Of a DNA stretch of 64,000 nt, positions 34,440 to 44,085 are shown piece by piece. This stretch comes from Vibrio parahaemolyticus (lineage in GTDB: Bacteria; Pseudomonadota; Gammaproteobacteria; Enterobacterales; Vibrionaceae): assembly GCF_900460535.1 (NCBI RefSeq), contig NZ_UHIL01000002.1, positions 1,240,001-1,304,000 of the forward strand, read 5' to 3'. The notes below the pieces were generated by a model that did not search any database, had not been told where the DNA came from, and saw only the letters and a program-made list of their open reading frames with translations. Made by a program: the position numbers and the translations under genes. The number at the start of each line of letters is the position of its first letter. Position 1 is the first letter of the stretch.

Positions 34440-35149
34440 TAGCGTTTCTCCTGCACTTGTTCGACAAAATAGCCTGTTAACATGGCTAAAATGCTCGAAA
34501 TCATCAAACTTCCTTCCACTTGGTAATAGCTTAACGCGACTGAGCCTACCAAAGCCACTAAGACGCTAGAAAGTACCGCTGCATTTTTAATCGTGGGTAC
34601 GACAATCGCGATAAAGGTTGCGGCTACTGCAAATTCCAACCCCATTTCATTTAGTTCTGGGATTAGGCTACCCGCCACGATGCCTGTCAGCGTCGCAAGG
34701 TTCCAGAACAAATAGAAGCTCAATCCAGCCCCAAGGGCGTACCAGCGATTAAATTGTTCGTCAGAATGATGGCCAGCAATGGCAAACAGCTCGTCGGTTA
34801 ACAGAAAACCAAGCGATAGCCGCCATTTAAGCGGAAGTGGTGCAATTTTACTGCGCATGGATACGCTGTAGAGAAAATGTCGTGAGGTGATGAAAAACGT
34901 GGTGAGCAACATAGTGGTTAACCCCGCGCCCGCTTTTATCATTCCCATCGCGACGAGCTGAGCGGAGCCCGCGAAAAGAATCGCGGATAACGCTTGTCCT
35001 TCTAGCGGGTGAAGCCCTGTATCGATCGCGAACGAACCTGCTAAGAGTCCCCAAGGCAGTACGGCAATACTCAACGGCATCATTGCGAGTGTGCCTTGCC
35101 AAAATAAAGTGGCTTTTGATTCTTCTTGTAACGGCAAAGTGTTATCCAT
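34439..35149 (-). CDS. azlC: AzlC/YgaZ-family amino acid export subunit
   Basis: A 236-residue inner-membrane protein. AVLPWGLLAGSFAIDTGL and LFAGSAQLVAMGMI are the AzlC signatures, with about seven spans. With azlD it should form a two-part exporter for branched-chain or related amino acids. An AraC-type regulator, here frameshifted, lies directly upstream on the same strand, a common layout for this exporter. Confidence 0.92.
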   Translation of the reverse strand: MDNTLPLQEESKATLFWQGTLAMMPLSIAVLPWGLLAGSFAIDTGLHPLEGQALSAILFAGSAQLVAMGMIKAGAGLTTMLLTTFFITSRHFLYSVSMRSKIAPLPLKWRLSLGFLLTDELFAIAGHHSDEQFNRWYALGAGLSFYLFWNLATLTGIVAGSLIPELNEMGLEFAVAATFIAIVVPTIKNAAVLSSVLVALVGSVALSYYQVEGSLMISSILAMLTGYFVEQVQEKR

Positions 35150-35228
35150 TGTTTGTTCTTAATTGTTTTGAAGTCAGGCTATCAACGTAACGTGGTAGAG
35201 GCATATCGCCTTGTACGATATTGCGGAT

Positions 35229-36055
35229 TTAGCTAAAGCGAAGATATTGGCCCGGCGTGACGCCCATGGCTTTCTTAAAGTGTCGATGCAGGTGGCTTTG
35301 ATCATGAAAACCACATTCTTGTGCGACATCAGAGATTCTCTGCCCTTGTTTGAGCAGTTTTTTCGCCATACGTAAACGTTGCTGGATCTGGTAAGCATGA
35401 GGTGGAAAGCCAAATTGCTTTTGAAATTCGCGCAGTAAGTGAAAGGGCTCAGCCCAGCCAGTTTCGCGAGTTCTTCCAGCGACACATCGGTTTGTGGAAA
35501 GTCTTCTAAAAACTCCTTTACAAGCTGTAACTGTCGTTGCGCTTTGGTGGATTCTTTTAGTGGTGCGCGGTGAGTGCTGTGTTTACTCGCCAATTTGATC
35601 AACGTGCCGTACACCAAGGTTTCTCGCAGCAGTCGATTGTCCGATTTTTCTAGAGTCTCGAACACCAAGCGCAATTGGCTTGCCAGTTCGGGATCATAAA
35701 CCACAGGTTGAGGGAAATAGGGCAGCGCGATATTGGGTGAGCCAAGCTCTTGCCCCAAGGTTTGAAATTGTTCTGGCACGGGATACATTGCTTTGTATTC
35801 CCAGCCCCCCTCGGTTGCTGAATGGCCGTTATGCACTTCATCAGCGTTAACTAAGATAATGCTGTTTTGTGGTGCAATGTGGTTGCCGCCAGTGCGGAAA
35901 AATTGTTGAGCGCCTTTTTCGATCACACCAATGGTGTAGCCTTCGTGACTGTGCCGAGAGAAGTTCTGCTTTTCATACTTAGCATCTAGCAGCTCCAAGC
36001 CACCAAGTTCTTGAGCAATTTTGAATGTCGCGATTTCCTTGTTCTTTTCTTTCAT
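35229..36055 (-). pseudogene. AraC-family regulator broken by a frameshift
   Basis: The minus-strand frame starts at ATG 36055 and encodes an AraC N-domain of the cupin type (FSRHSHEGYTIGVIEKGAQQFF) followed by the first helix-turn-helix up to LAGLSPF. At about 35440-35441 one base is missing. The current frame continues as unrelated sequence to a stop at 35174. The shifted frame gives the expected HLLREFQKQFGFPPHAY, then ISDVAQECGFHDQSHLHRHF and MGVTPGQYLRFS with a stop at 35229. The missing base is a C on the coding strand after CCTTT. Either a real mutation or a sequencing error; if real, DNA binding is lost. It sits upstream of azlC. Confidence 0.85.
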
Positions 36056-36283
36056 TGTTTCCAATCTGCTCGAGAAGTTCGTCATACGAGTGTAACGTAT
36101 CCATCGTGCTTATTTTTGTACAAAATTGCTATTCAGTATCGTTAAAAAGGTTAATTGTTTTTATATGAGTGAATTGGTGATTTATCCTTTCTAAATATGG
36201 CTACATTTAAAGGTATTTAATCTGGTCGAGTTTGATTTATTGGTATAAGATTCGACGCCTTGTTGTAGAAAACCTGTTCCATC

Positions 36284-36916
36284 ATGATCGATTTAGCTGT
36301 ACTTCCTATTTATCTCACGGCGGTTATCGCCTTATTGCTTTTGCCTGGCCCTGATATGTTGCTGATTGCGAGCTCAAGTATGAGCTACGGCAAAAAGGTT
36401 GGCCTATTTGCCAGTCTGGGGAACGCGACGTCTGGCCTTATCCTTACTTTACTTGCTGCGATGGGGGTTTCAACCCTGATTGCGATGAGCCCTGTGGCAC
36501 TCAAAGTACTTCACCTTTTAGGTGGTGCGTACCTACTTAAAATGGGTTGGGATTGCTTGAGAGCAGAAGCTTCATCTGCTCCAGAGCTTGATCAAAAAAA
36601 TAAGATGGCATCGACCTACTATCAACGTGCATTAATGAGCAATTTGCTCAACCCTAAAGCGTTGGTCTTTTTTGTGATGTTTTTGCCTCAGTTCGTTTCG
36701 AGCAATATTACCGCTTCATCCGGCGAGCAGATGCTGGCGCTTGGTTTGTTGTTGAACGTTCTTGGCCTTTTGTTCAACCTGTTATTGGTAGCGTTGGCTG
36801 GTACATTAGGGAAAGGGTTGCTGGAGAATGAGAAGTTCCGCACTTACCAACACAAACTTATGGGGTTGGTGTTTGTGATCCTCGCTTTGTGGATGTTGAG
36901 CAGCTTCGTGCTATAA
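36284..36916 (+). CDS. LysE/RhtB-family amino acid exporter
   Basis: A 210-residue protein with about six hydrophobic segments. The start LLLLPGPDMLLIASSSMSYG is the LysE/RhtB signature, and SNLLNPKALVFFVMFLPQF is the conserved fourth-span motif. Members export lysine, homoserine, threonine and similar amino acids; the specificity is not readable. It is the third putative amino acid exporter within 8 kb (EamA, AzlCD, LysE). A terminator follows. Confidence 0.92.
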   Translation: MIDLAVLPIYLTAVIALLLLPGPDMLLIASSSMSYGKKVGLFASLGNATSGLILTLLAAMGVSTLIAMSPVALKVLHLLGGAYLLKMGWDCLRAEASSAPELDQKNKMASTYYQRALMSNLLNPKALVFFVMFLPQFVSSNITASSGEQMLALGLLLNVLGLLFNLLLVALAGTLGKGLLENEKFRTYQHKLMGLVFVILALWMLSSFVL

Positions 36917-36935
36917 ACCTATCAAATTCAATCGG

Positions 36936-36959
36936 AAAGCCAGCAATTACTGGCTTTTT
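36936..36959 (+). terminator. Intrinsic terminator of lysE-family gene
   Basis: AAAGCCAG / CTGGCTTT stem with a 6-base loop and a T-run, 20 bases after the stop. Confidence 0.88.
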
Positions 36960-36995
36960 GTTTTAGGATAGAAACGTTTTCCAAGGAGAGGATGT

Positions 36996-37418
36996 ATGAA
37001 ACTTGAATTTTGTTTAAACCCAGACCAAGCCGATCTTGATTGCGTTCGTGATGGCATTCGATCATATAACCGCAAGCACTTACCTGAAGGAGAAGTGAAT
37101 GCGGTGGGTTGCTTTGCAAAAGATGAAGACGGCAAAATCATTGGCGGCCTTACTGGGGAAATGTTTAAAAATACAGTTTTTGTGGAGTTCTTGTGGGTGG
37201 ACGCAGAAAGCAGAACATCGGGCTTAGGCAGTAAACTGATGGCAATGTTAGAGCAGCATGTGAAGCCGTATGGCGTGAGTCATGTTTATTTAGATACTTA
37301 CAGCTTCCAAGCGCTCGATTTCTACCTCAAATTGGGCTTTGAAAAAGTAGGGCAGTATTCCGGTTATCCGGCTGAGGGAATCCACAAATACTTCCTCCAA
37401 AAAGAAATCGCAGAATAG
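36996..37418 (+). CDS. GNAT-family N-acetyltransferase
   Basis: A 140-residue acetyltransferase. The acetyl-CoA loop is RTSGLGSKLMAMLEQH (the R/Q-x-x-G-x-G/A type), followed by the strand VYLDTYSFQALDFYLKLGFE. The first strands hold GGLTGEMFKNTVFVEFLWVDAE. The substrate is unknown. AAGGAGAGG precedes the ATG. A perfect bidirectional terminator follows. Confidence 0.92.
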   Translation: MKLEFCLNPDQADLDCVRDGIRSYNRKHLPEGEVNAVGCFAKDEDGKIIGGLTGEMFKNTVFVEFLWVDAESRTSGLGSKLMAMLEQHVKPYGVSHVYLDTYSFQALDFYLKLGFEKVGQYSGYPAEGIHKYFLQKEIAE

Positions 37419-37451
37419 TCGCTACTGATGTTTAGCGTGCTAGGAATCCAG

Positions 37452-37480
37452 TAAAAGAGGCGCGAACAGCGCCTCTTTTA
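37452..37480. terminator. Bidirectional intrinsic terminator
   Basis: A perfect 12-base stem, TAAAAGAGGCGC / GCGCCTCTTTTA, 5-base loop, between the GNAT gene and the convergent phosphomutase gene. Confidence 0.92.
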
Positions 37481-37521
37481 GTATGTAGTCATGAGCTTTT
37501 CATGACAACTTGTTGAGAGAG

Positions 37522-39225
37522 TTACAAGCTTTTTTGGTGTGCGTCGATCAGCGCGTTCATTTTGGCTTCCGCAGCTTGTTGCGCTTGCTCGTAGCTCATG
37601 TCAGCAGGGAAGTCACTGATGACTTCGTAGTAACATTTCAACTTAGGCTCAGTACCAGAAGGACGAACGATTACGCGAGATTTGTCTTCGAGATGATAAA
37701 TCAGCACATCACTTGCTGGTAAATCAATCGTCTCTTCTGAACCATCCTCAAATGTACGAACGGAAGTTTTCAAGTCCTCAGTAACCGATACTTTCTTGCC
37801 TGCAATTTCGCTCGGTGGATTTGCACGTAACTTGTCACCAATTGGTGGTGAGTTTGGATCCAACGCAATACTACGCTGAGCGTTAAAGTAAAAACCGTGT
37901 TGACGGTAAAGCGCTTCCAACTTGTCCCACAGTGTTTTGCCTTGTGCTTTGAGCTTTCCGGTTAATTGCGAAAACGCAACAATCGCGGACAAACCATCTT
38001 TATCCCACACCTTGTTGCCAACGGTGTAGCCGAGCGCCTCTTCGTAAGCAAACAAGAACGGATGTTGCTCGGTTTCTTGGCTCATCGCGACGTTGGTTAG
38101 CCATTTAAAGCCTGTTAGCGTTTGGTAATACTCTGCGCCATGCGCTTTTGCGATGCTGCTCAAGAGGCGAGATGACACGATGGTGTTACCGACCAGTGAG
38201 TTCGGCTGTTGCTCTAGCAAGTAATCACCAAACAATGAACCAACTTGGTCGCCAGTTAACATTTGGTATTCACCGTCTGGGCGTTTTACGGCGACGGCGA
38301 AACGGTCTGCATCTGGGTCGTTAGCACAGGCGATATCCGCATCTACGGATTTACCGAGCGCCATGACCATGTCCATTGCCCCTGCTTCTTCTGGATTTGG
38401 GAAGTTAACTGTGGGGAATGTGCCATCAGGTTCGCGCTGCTCCGCAACACTGGCCACTTTTTTAAAGCCAGCGTCAGCAAGTAACGTTTCTGCCATGTCT
38501 GCGCCAACACCGTGCATCGCAGTGTAAGCGATAGAAATATCGGTGTTGCTATCAGGAGTCAGTAGAGCATTTTCGTTCATGGTTTTACGGTAAGTTTGAT
38601 AGTAGTCATCTTCCAACCAAACCAGTAAGCCTTGTTGTTTAGCATCGTCTAAAGACATCAACGGCAGAGGCTTTGTGGTCGCTTCATCAATTTTTGCCGC
38701 GATGCCCGAGTCGTGAGGTGGAATGATTTGCGCGCCATTTTCCCAATACACTTTGAAGCCGTTGTATTCGGGTGGATTGTGGCTAGCGGTTACAACAACG
38801 GCCGCTGCAGCATTCATTGTGCGTACACCAAAAGCAACAATAGGCGTTGCCGCGACTTGGTAGGTTAGGTAAACCTTGATACCGAGTGCTGTTAAGACAG
38901 AAGCAGTATCGTGCGCGAACTGTTTAGAATCTGGTCGGCCATCGTAACCAATAACAACGCCGCGACTCGCTGCATCTTGCACTTGTTCAAGTAAATAGTG
39001 GCCGAGACCTGTGGCAGTTTCTTGAATCACCAAACGGTTCATTCGGTTTGGACCTGCGCCCACTTTGCCACGAAGACCCGCGGTACCAAAGGCAAGACGG
39101 GAGCCGAAGCGGTCAGAAAGTTCTTGTTCATTATTCGTATCAACGAGGTGCTGAAGCTCTTCACGAGTTTTAGGGTCAGGATCTCGCGCTAGCCATTGAG
39201 TAATTAGTGCTGTCATATCTTTCAT
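37522..39225 (-). CDS. Phosphoglucomutase/phosphomannomutase-type phospho-sugar mutase
   Basis: A 567-residue alpha-D-phosphohexomutase. The phosphoserine loop is VTASHNPPEYNGFKVYW, the magnesium loop is NDPDADRFA, the sugar loop is YEEALGY and the phosphate loop is RPSGTEPKLK. Length and motifs match the PGM2/PgcA-type branch, which interconverts glucose-1- and glucose-6-phosphate and may also act on deoxyribose or mannose phosphates. The gene stands alone. The ATG at 39225 has GGAATGAAAG upstream. Confidence 0.92.
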   Translation of the reverse strand: MKDMTALITQWLARDPDPKTREELQHLVDTNNEQELSDRFGSRLAFGTAGLRGKVGAGPNRMNRLVIQETATGLGHYLLEQVQDAASRGVVIGYDGRPDSKQFAHDTASVLTALGIKVYLTYQVAATPIVAFGVRTMNAAAAVVVTASHNPPEYNGFKVYWENGAQIIPPHDSGIAAKIDEATTKPLPLMSLDDAKQQGLLVWLEDDYYQTYRKTMNENALLTPDSNTDISIAYTAMHGVGADMAETLLADAGFKKVASVAEQREPDGTFPTVNFPNPEEAGAMDMVMALGKSVDADIACANDPDADRFAVAVKRPDGEYQMLTGDQVGSLFGDYLLEQQPNSLVGNTIVSSRLLSSIAKAHGAEYYQTLTGFKWLTNVAMSQETEQHPFLFAYEEALGYTVGNKVWDKDGLSAIVAFSQLTGKLKAQGKTLWDKLEALYRQHGFYFNAQRSIALDPNSPPIGDKLRANPPSEIAGKKVSVTEDLKTSVRTFEDGSEETIDLPASDVLIYHLEDKSRVIVRPSGTEPKLKCYYEVISDFPADMSYEQAQQAAEAKMNALIDAHQKSL

Positions 39226-39546
39226 TCCTTAGCAGGGGGAGCCTACTTGTTTGGACACTTTTTCTGAAAAAGTATCCAATGTTTTCTTTTACTTTAATGT
39301 AAATGGTTCTCAATTCCATTTCAAAGAGGGCAATCGATAAACCGAACTTATTTTTCCTGTCTGAACAAAATTTAATCACATTTGATTTCTTGAAGAACTT
39401 TGGAACTATAACTAGCCTTTTAACATAAATATAACAAACTGTGTCGAAATCGTATTTTTTGTGATTTTTCGTAAAGTTGTTCGATATTTGCAATGGGACG
39501 CAAGGAAGCTCGCGCAAGCGTAGCGGCTGAGCAGAGGAGAGATCTT

Positions 39547-40710
39547 TTGAAAAGATTAGCGACTACTCTAGCCATACCACTGAGTGTGATTTTAATCACA
39601 TTCTCCTCCTACGGTTGGTCAAAGGACAATGAACTCAACATGACCAAAGGGGTCACGGCGATAAGCGAGCAAGTGTATGAATTACATATGCTCATTTTCT
39701 ACATTTGTTGCGCGATAGCTCTGGTTGTTTTTGGTGTTATGTTCTATGCCGTCATTCGTCATCGCAAGTCAAAAGGTGCAGTTGCCGCGCATTTCCACGA
39801 AAGCACCAAAGTGGAAATTATTTGGACTGTTATCCCTATCATCATTCTTGTCGCGATGGCGATTCCCGCAACGAAAACTTTAGTCGCAATGGAAGACACT
39901 AGCCAATCGGATATCACCATTCAAATCACAGGTTCGCAATGGAAGTGGCATTACAGCTACTTTGGTGAAGATGTGGAATTTTTCAGCTTGCTCGCAACCA
40001 GCCAAAAGCAGATTGACGGTATAGAGATGAAAGGCGCGCATTACTTGCTTGAAGTGGATAACCCGCTCGTGCTCCCTGTGAATCGTAAAGTGCGATTTTT
40101 ACTGACCTCAGACGATGTGATTCACTCTTGGTGGGTACCTGATTTCGCCGTGAAAAAAGACACCATACCGGGTTTCATCAACGAGGCTTGGACGCGAATT
40201 GATGAGCCGGGCGTTTATCGTGGTCAGTGTGCAGAGCTTTGTGGACGAGCTCATGGCTTTATGCCAATCGTAGTCCATGCCATGCCGGAAGATGAATTCG
40301 ATCAGTGGCTCTCGGGTAAGAAAGAAGAAATCGCGATGCAAAAAGCTGCGGCGCAAGAGGCGCTAACTCAAGACTTGTCGATGGATGAGCTCATGGCGCA
40401 AGGCGAAGCGATTTACTCGGCGCGTTGTGCTGTTTGTCACCAAGCTAATGGTGAGGGTATTCCGGGGGCGTTCCCTTCAATTAAAGGCAGTCCTGTCGCG
40501 ACAGGTGATATCGCCGAACATATCGGTGTGGTTGTTGATGGCCGCGCAGGGACGGCGATGCAGTCTTTTGCTAACCAACTTAGTGATCAAGAAATTGCTG
40601 CGGTAATTACCTACCAACGCAATGCTTGGGGAAATGATACTGGCGATACGGTTCAAGCGGCCGACGTCAATGCCTTTAAGGCACAAAAAAGTGCCAAGGA
40701 GGAAATATGA
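39547..40710 (+). CDS. coxB: Cytochrome c oxidase subunit II with fused cytochrome c
   Basis: About 387 residues. Two N-terminal spans are followed by the cupredoxin domain with the CuA site: His in DDVIHSWW, then [12 protein letters not shown] with Cys, Cys, His and Met ligands. A C-terminal cytochrome c module has CAVCH and a distal Met region (AMQSF), as in the caa3/aa3 enzymes of Pseudomonas. A TTG at 39547 behind GAGGAGAG is preferred; an ATG 54 bases upstream lacks a ribosome site. It heads the oxidase cluster, and ctaD overlaps its stop by 4 bases. It takes electrons from soluble cytochrome c at the outer face of the inner membrane. Confidence 0.95.
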   Translation: MKRLATTLAIPLSVILITFSSYGWSKDNELNMTKGVTAISEQVYELHMLIFYICCAIALVVFGVMFYAVIRHRKSKGAVAAHFHESTKVEIIWTVIPIIILVAMAIPATKTLVAMEDTSQSDITIQITGSQWKWHYSYFGEDVEFFSLLATSQKQIDGIEMKGAHYLLEVDNPLVLPVNRKVRFLLTSDDVIHSWWVPDFAVKKDTIPGFINEAWTRIDEPGVYRGQCAELCGRAHGFMPIVVHAMPEDEFDQWLSGKKEEIAMQKAAAQEALTQDLSMDELMAQGEAIYSARCAVCHQANGEGIPGAFPSIKGSPVATGDIAEHIGVVVDGRAGTAMQSFANQLSDQEIAAVITYQRNAWGNDTGDTVQAADVNAFKAQKSAKEEI

Positions 40711-42344
40711 GTAAGCCAGCAGACAAAGCCGTAAAATCGGCTCCCGTTGAAGCGCATACCGCAGCAAACGCAACAATTGCGCTAGACGACCACGATTCGC
40801 ACGACGCGCCAAAAGGTATTGCTCGTTGGTTGTATTCCACCAACCATAAAGACATCGGCACGTTGTATCTTTGGTTTAGTTTCACCATGTTCCTAACGGG
40901 TGGTGCGATGGCAATGGTCATTCGTGCGGAGCTGTTTCAGCCGGGTTTGCAGCTTGTCGATCCGCAATTTTTTAATCAGATGACAACGGTTCACGGTTTG
41001 GTGATGGTGTTTGGTGCAGTCATGCCCGCGTTCACTGGATTAGCAAACTGGATGATCCCGATGATGATCGGTGCACCTGATATGGCGCTGCCACGTATGA
41101 ATAACTTGAGCTTTTGGATTCTGCCTTTTGCGTTTCTCATTCTGTTGAGCTCGTTGTTCTTACCGGGCGGTGCACCGAATTTCGGTTGGACGTTTTACGC
41201 GCCGCTATCGACTACGTATGGGCCAGACAGTACTGCGCTGTTTGTGTTCTCTGTGCATATCATGGGTATCAGCTCCATCATGGGGGCGATTAACGTCATC
41301 GTGACGATTGTCAACATGCGCGCACCGGGCATGACATGGTTTAAGTTGCCGATGTTCGTTTGGACTTGGCTGATCACTGCGTTCTTACTTATTGCCGTCA
41401 TGCCAGTGTTGGCGGGTGCGGTCACGATGGTACTGACCGATAAGTACTTTGGTACCAGCTTCTTTGATGCTGCGGGCGGCGGCGATCCTGTGATGTTCCA
41501 ACACATTTTCTGGTTCTTTGGTCACCCAGAAGTGTACATCATGATTTTGCCGTCGTTCGGGATCATCTCTGCCATTCTTCCTGCATTTAGTGGCAAAAAG
41601 CTGTTCGGCTATCACTCTATGGTGTACGCAACATGCAGTATCGCGCTTCTTTCTTTCCTTGTGTGGGCACACCACATGTTCACGACAGGCATGCCCGTGT
41701 TTGCAGAACTGTTCTTTATGTACTGCACCATGTTGATTGCGGTACCGACCGGAGTAAAAGTGTTTAACTGGGTCGCAACCATGTGGCGTGGCGCATTGAC
41801 CTTTGAAACGCCAATGTTGTTTGCGATTGCGTTTATTGTTCTGTTCACTATCGGTGGTTTCTCGGGTTTGATGCTTGCTATTGTGCCGGCGGATTTCCAG
41901 TACCACGATACCTATTTTGTGGTTGCGCACTTCCATTATGTCTTGGTGTCTGGCGCGGTCTTCTCAATCATGGCGGCGTCGTATTATTGGTTGCCGAAAT
42001 GGACGGGGAATATGTACGACCACAAGTTGAGTTTGTGGCATTTCTGGTGCTCAGTCATTTCCGTTAATGTCCTTTTCTTCCCGATGCACTTTTTAGGTTT
42101 GGCGGGCATGCCGCGAAGAATCCCTGATTACGCGATTCAATTTGCGGATGTGAACCAAATCGTATCCATCGGCGGCTTTGCCTTTGGTTTGTCGCAACTG
42201 ATTTTCTTGTGGGTCGTGATCAAATGTATTCGTGGCGGAGAGAAAGCGTCGGCCAAGCCTTGGGAGCGTGCAGAAGGATTAGAGTGGACTGTGCCAAGCC
42301 CTGCGCCTCATCACACCTTTAGTACGCCGCCTAAAGTGGATTAA
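40707..42344 (+). CDS. ctaD: Cytochrome c oxidase subunit I
   Basis: A 545-residue heme-copper oxidase core with twelve spans. Ligands are all present: heme a His in [10 protein letters not shown], CuB His and cross-linked Tyr in FGHPEVYIM, CuB His pair in [10 protein letters not shown], and heme a3/a His in [10 protein letters not shown]. This is an A-type oxidase that reduces oxygen to water and pumps protons. Its ATG overlaps the coxB stop (ATGA), so translation is coupled. The short acidic N-terminal extension rich in Ala and His is a non-membrane tail. Confidence 0.97.
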   Translation: MSKPADKAVKSAPVEAHTAANATIALDDHDSHDAPKGIARWLYSTNHKDIGTLYLWFSFTMFLTGGAMAMVIRAELFQPGLQLVDPQFFNQMTTVHGLVMVFGAVMPAFTGLANWMIPMMIGAPDMALPRMNNLSFWILPFAFLILLSSLFLPGGAPNFGWTFYAPLSTTYGPDSTALFVFSVHIMGISSIMGAINVIVTIVNMRAPGMTWFKLPMFVWTWLITAFLLIAVMPVLAGAVTMVLTDKYFGTSFFDAAGGGDPVMFQHIFWFFGHPEVYIMILPSFGIISAILPAFSGKKLFGYHSMVYATCSIALLSFLVWAHHMFTTGMPVFAELFFMYCTMLIAVPTGVKVFNWVATMWRGALTFETPMLFAIAFIVLFTIGGFSGLMLAIVPADFQYHDTYFVVAHFHYVLVSGAVFSIMAASYYWLPKWTGNMYDHKLSLWHFWCSVISVNVLFFPMHFLGLAGMPRRIPDYAIQFADVNQIVSIGGFAFGLSQLIFLWVVIKCIRGGEKASAKPWERAEGLEWTVPSPAPHHTFSTPPKVD

Positions 42345-42364
42345 CGGAACGAGAGGCGAAGAAC

Positions 42365-42904
42365 ATGGCAGAAAAATCATCCCACAAAAAGCTCACGATA
42401 AAGTTAGTGCTGGCCACTTTTGCCATGTTCGGGTTCGGTTTTGCGCTCGTGCCGCTCTATGACGTGATGTGTGATGCGTTAGGCATCAACGGTAAAACCA
42501 GTGATGTTGCAGCGATTCAACCTACGGGGATGCAACCCGATTTGAGCCGGACGATTCGTGTGGAGTTTATGGCACACGTCAACCCAGATATGCCGTGGGA
42601 GTTTAAGCCGAAAGTCATTTCGATGAATGTTCATCCAGGTGAGGTCGTGCAAACTGAATACTTGGCATTTAACGAAAGTGGACAAAGGCTGGTGGGGCAG
42701 GCGGTGCCTTCCGTTTCTCCCGGCAACGGTGCAGCTTACTTCAACAAAATAGAGTGCTTTTGTTTTACGCAACAGCCGCTGGATGGAAAGCAGCACGCTC
42801 AGATGCCATTGATTTTCTATATTGAGCCCGATTTGCCGGACTCAATACATACATTAACGCTGTCTTATACACTCTACAAACTTCCTCCTCCCACAGGCAG
42901 TTAG
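42365..42904 (+). CDS. ctaG: Cytochrome c oxidase assembly protein CtaG
   Basis: A 179-residue Cox11/CtaG-type copper chaperone. It has one N-terminal membrane span (LVLATFAMFGFGFALVPLYDVMCDALG) and a periplasmic immunoglobulin-like domain whose copper-binding pair is in KIECFCFTQQ. It delivers copper to the CuB site of subunit I. It lies between ctaD and coxC in the cluster. Confidence 0.95.
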   Translation: MAEKSSHKKLTIKLVLATFAMFGFGFALVPLYDVMCDALGINGKTSDVAAIQPTGMQPDLSRTIRVEFMAHVNPDMPWEFKPKVISMNVHPGEVVQTEYLAFNESGQRLVGQAVPSVSPGNGAAYFNKIECFCFTQQPLDGKQHAQMPLIFYIEPDLPDSIHTLTLSYTLYKLPPPTGS

Positions 42905-42955
42905 CCTCTCAAGGAGTGAGATACAGGCCAAATAGTGTCTGTAAGGAGAGAACTG

Positions 42956-43840
42956 ATGAGTAATAAACCTGGAACCTATTACGTTCCTGCTCAAAGTAGT
43001 TGGCCGATCATTGGCGCGTTTGCTCTGTTTTTAGTCGCCGTCGGTGCGGGCATGACGGTGCAAGGTACTCAAAGCGATGGTGCGGTCGGTGTTGTTGGTC
43101 GCATTGTGCTTGCCGTAGGCTTTTTGTTTCTGCTTTACATGTTGGCAGGGTGGTTTAGTAACGTCATCACCGAATCGTTGACGGGCAAATACAGCGCGCA
43201 GATCACTCGATCATTTCGTCAGGGGATGAGTTGGTTCATCTTTTCAGAAGTGATGTTCTTTGGCGCGTTTTTCGGAGCGCTGTTTTACGCCAGAATGGTG
43301 TCTGTCCCTTGGTTAGGAGGGGCTGATAATAACCTCATGACCAATGAAGTATTGTGGCCAAGCTTTGAAGCAATGTGGCCGCTCACGACAACGCCAAGTG
43401 GGGAAAGCACCCAAGCGATGCCTTGGCAAGGTATTCCGCTCACTAACACCATTATTTTGCTTCTCTCTTCTATCACGTTACACATGGCACACATCAGTTT
43501 GGAGAAAAACCGACGCACAGCGTTAGTCGTGTGGCTTGAAATCACCATCGTGTTGGCGGGCTTTTTCTTGTTCTATCAAGCCAAAGAGTACATTCACGCT
43601 TATCAGGAAATGGGGCTCACGCTTCAATCGGGGGTTTATGGCAATACGTTCTTTATGCTTACTGGTTTTCATGGCATGCACGTTTGTCTTGGCACCATAT
43701 TCTTAACTGTATTGCTGTTTAGAATCGCGAAGGACCACTTTTCTCCTACCAATCATTTCGCATTTCAAGCAGGCAGTTGGTACTGGCATTTTGTTGATGT
43801 GGTATGGCTATGCCTGTTTGTTTTTGTTTATGTGTTGTAG
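42956..43840 (+). CDS. coxC: Cytochrome c oxidase subunit III
   Basis: A 294-residue subunit III with seven spans. Conserved segments include RQGMSWFIFSEVMFFGAFFGALFYAR and FHGMHVCLGTIFL, and the C-terminus FQAGSWYWHFVDVVWLCLFVFVYV is split by normal family positions. The ATG at 42956 follows AAGGAGAGAACTG. It stabilises the active site of subunit I. It is the last plus-strand structural gene before the antisense DUF2909 gene. Confidence 0.95.
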   Translation: MSNKPGTYYVPAQSSWPIIGAFALFLVAVGAGMTVQGTQSDGAVGVVGRIVLAVGFLFLLYMLAGWFSNVITESLTGKYSAQITRSFRQGMSWFIFSEVMFFGAFFGALFYARMVSVPWLGGADNNLMTNEVLWPSFEAMWPLTTTPSGESTQAMPWQGIPLTNTIILLLSSITLHMAHISLEKNRRTALVVWLEITIVLAGFFLFYQAKEYIHAYQEMGLTLQSGVYGNTFFMLTGFHGMHVCLGTIFLTVLLFRIAKDHFSPTNHFAFQAGSWYWHFVDVVWLCLFVFVYVL

Positions 43841-43848
43841 TGACAGAG

Positions 43849-44085
43849 TCAGTAAGGACGTGGATTGGGTGCAAGCCAACCCGAGCTTAACGCAATCAAA
43901 AGAAGGATGACCACTAACGCAGAAAACATCACACGACGACCGAGATAGTGGCTCATGGGTTTTGTTGGCTTGTCCGGATTATCTGGGTCTTCTCGAACCA
44001 TTTCGATAAGCGCTTTTGCGAGGTTGAAGATAATGAAAAGCAGCAAAAGGACCAGCGTTAATTTGAATAGGAATACGGTGGACAT
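43849..44085 (-). CDS. DUF2909 twin-transmembrane protein, antisense in the oxidase cluster
   Basis: A 78-residue protein with two hydrophobic segments (residues 5-27 and 53-72) joined by an acidic, Pro-rich loop (VREDPDNPDKPTKPM). The ATG at 44085 has CCGGAGGTACT upstream, so this is a real minus-strand gene inside an otherwise plus-strand cluster. DUF2909 genes accompany A-type oxidase clusters in gammaproteobacteria. It overlaps the probable SURF1 start head to head by 8 bases. Confidence 0.82.
   Translation of the reverse strand: MSTVFLFKLTLVLLLLFIIFNLAKALIEMVREDPDNPDKPTKPMSHYLGRRVMFSALVVILLLIALSSGWLAPNPRPY

Noticed and set aside
35174..35228. Intact AraC protein of about 300 residues ending at 35174
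   Set aside because: The last 70 residues of that frame do not look like an AraC domain, while the shifted frame does.
39493..39546. Start of coxB at ATG 39493
   Set aside because: No ribosome site there; the TTG at 39547 has GAGGAGAG and begins just before the signal-like segment.
41385..41936. Long minus-strand frame of 183 residues inside ctaD
   Set aside because: It is His/Arg-rich antisense of a highly conserved gene, a shadow of codon bias.
43955..44077. SURF1 start at ATG 43955
   Set aside because: It would add 41 residues read antisense to the DUF2909 gene, with no family likeness.
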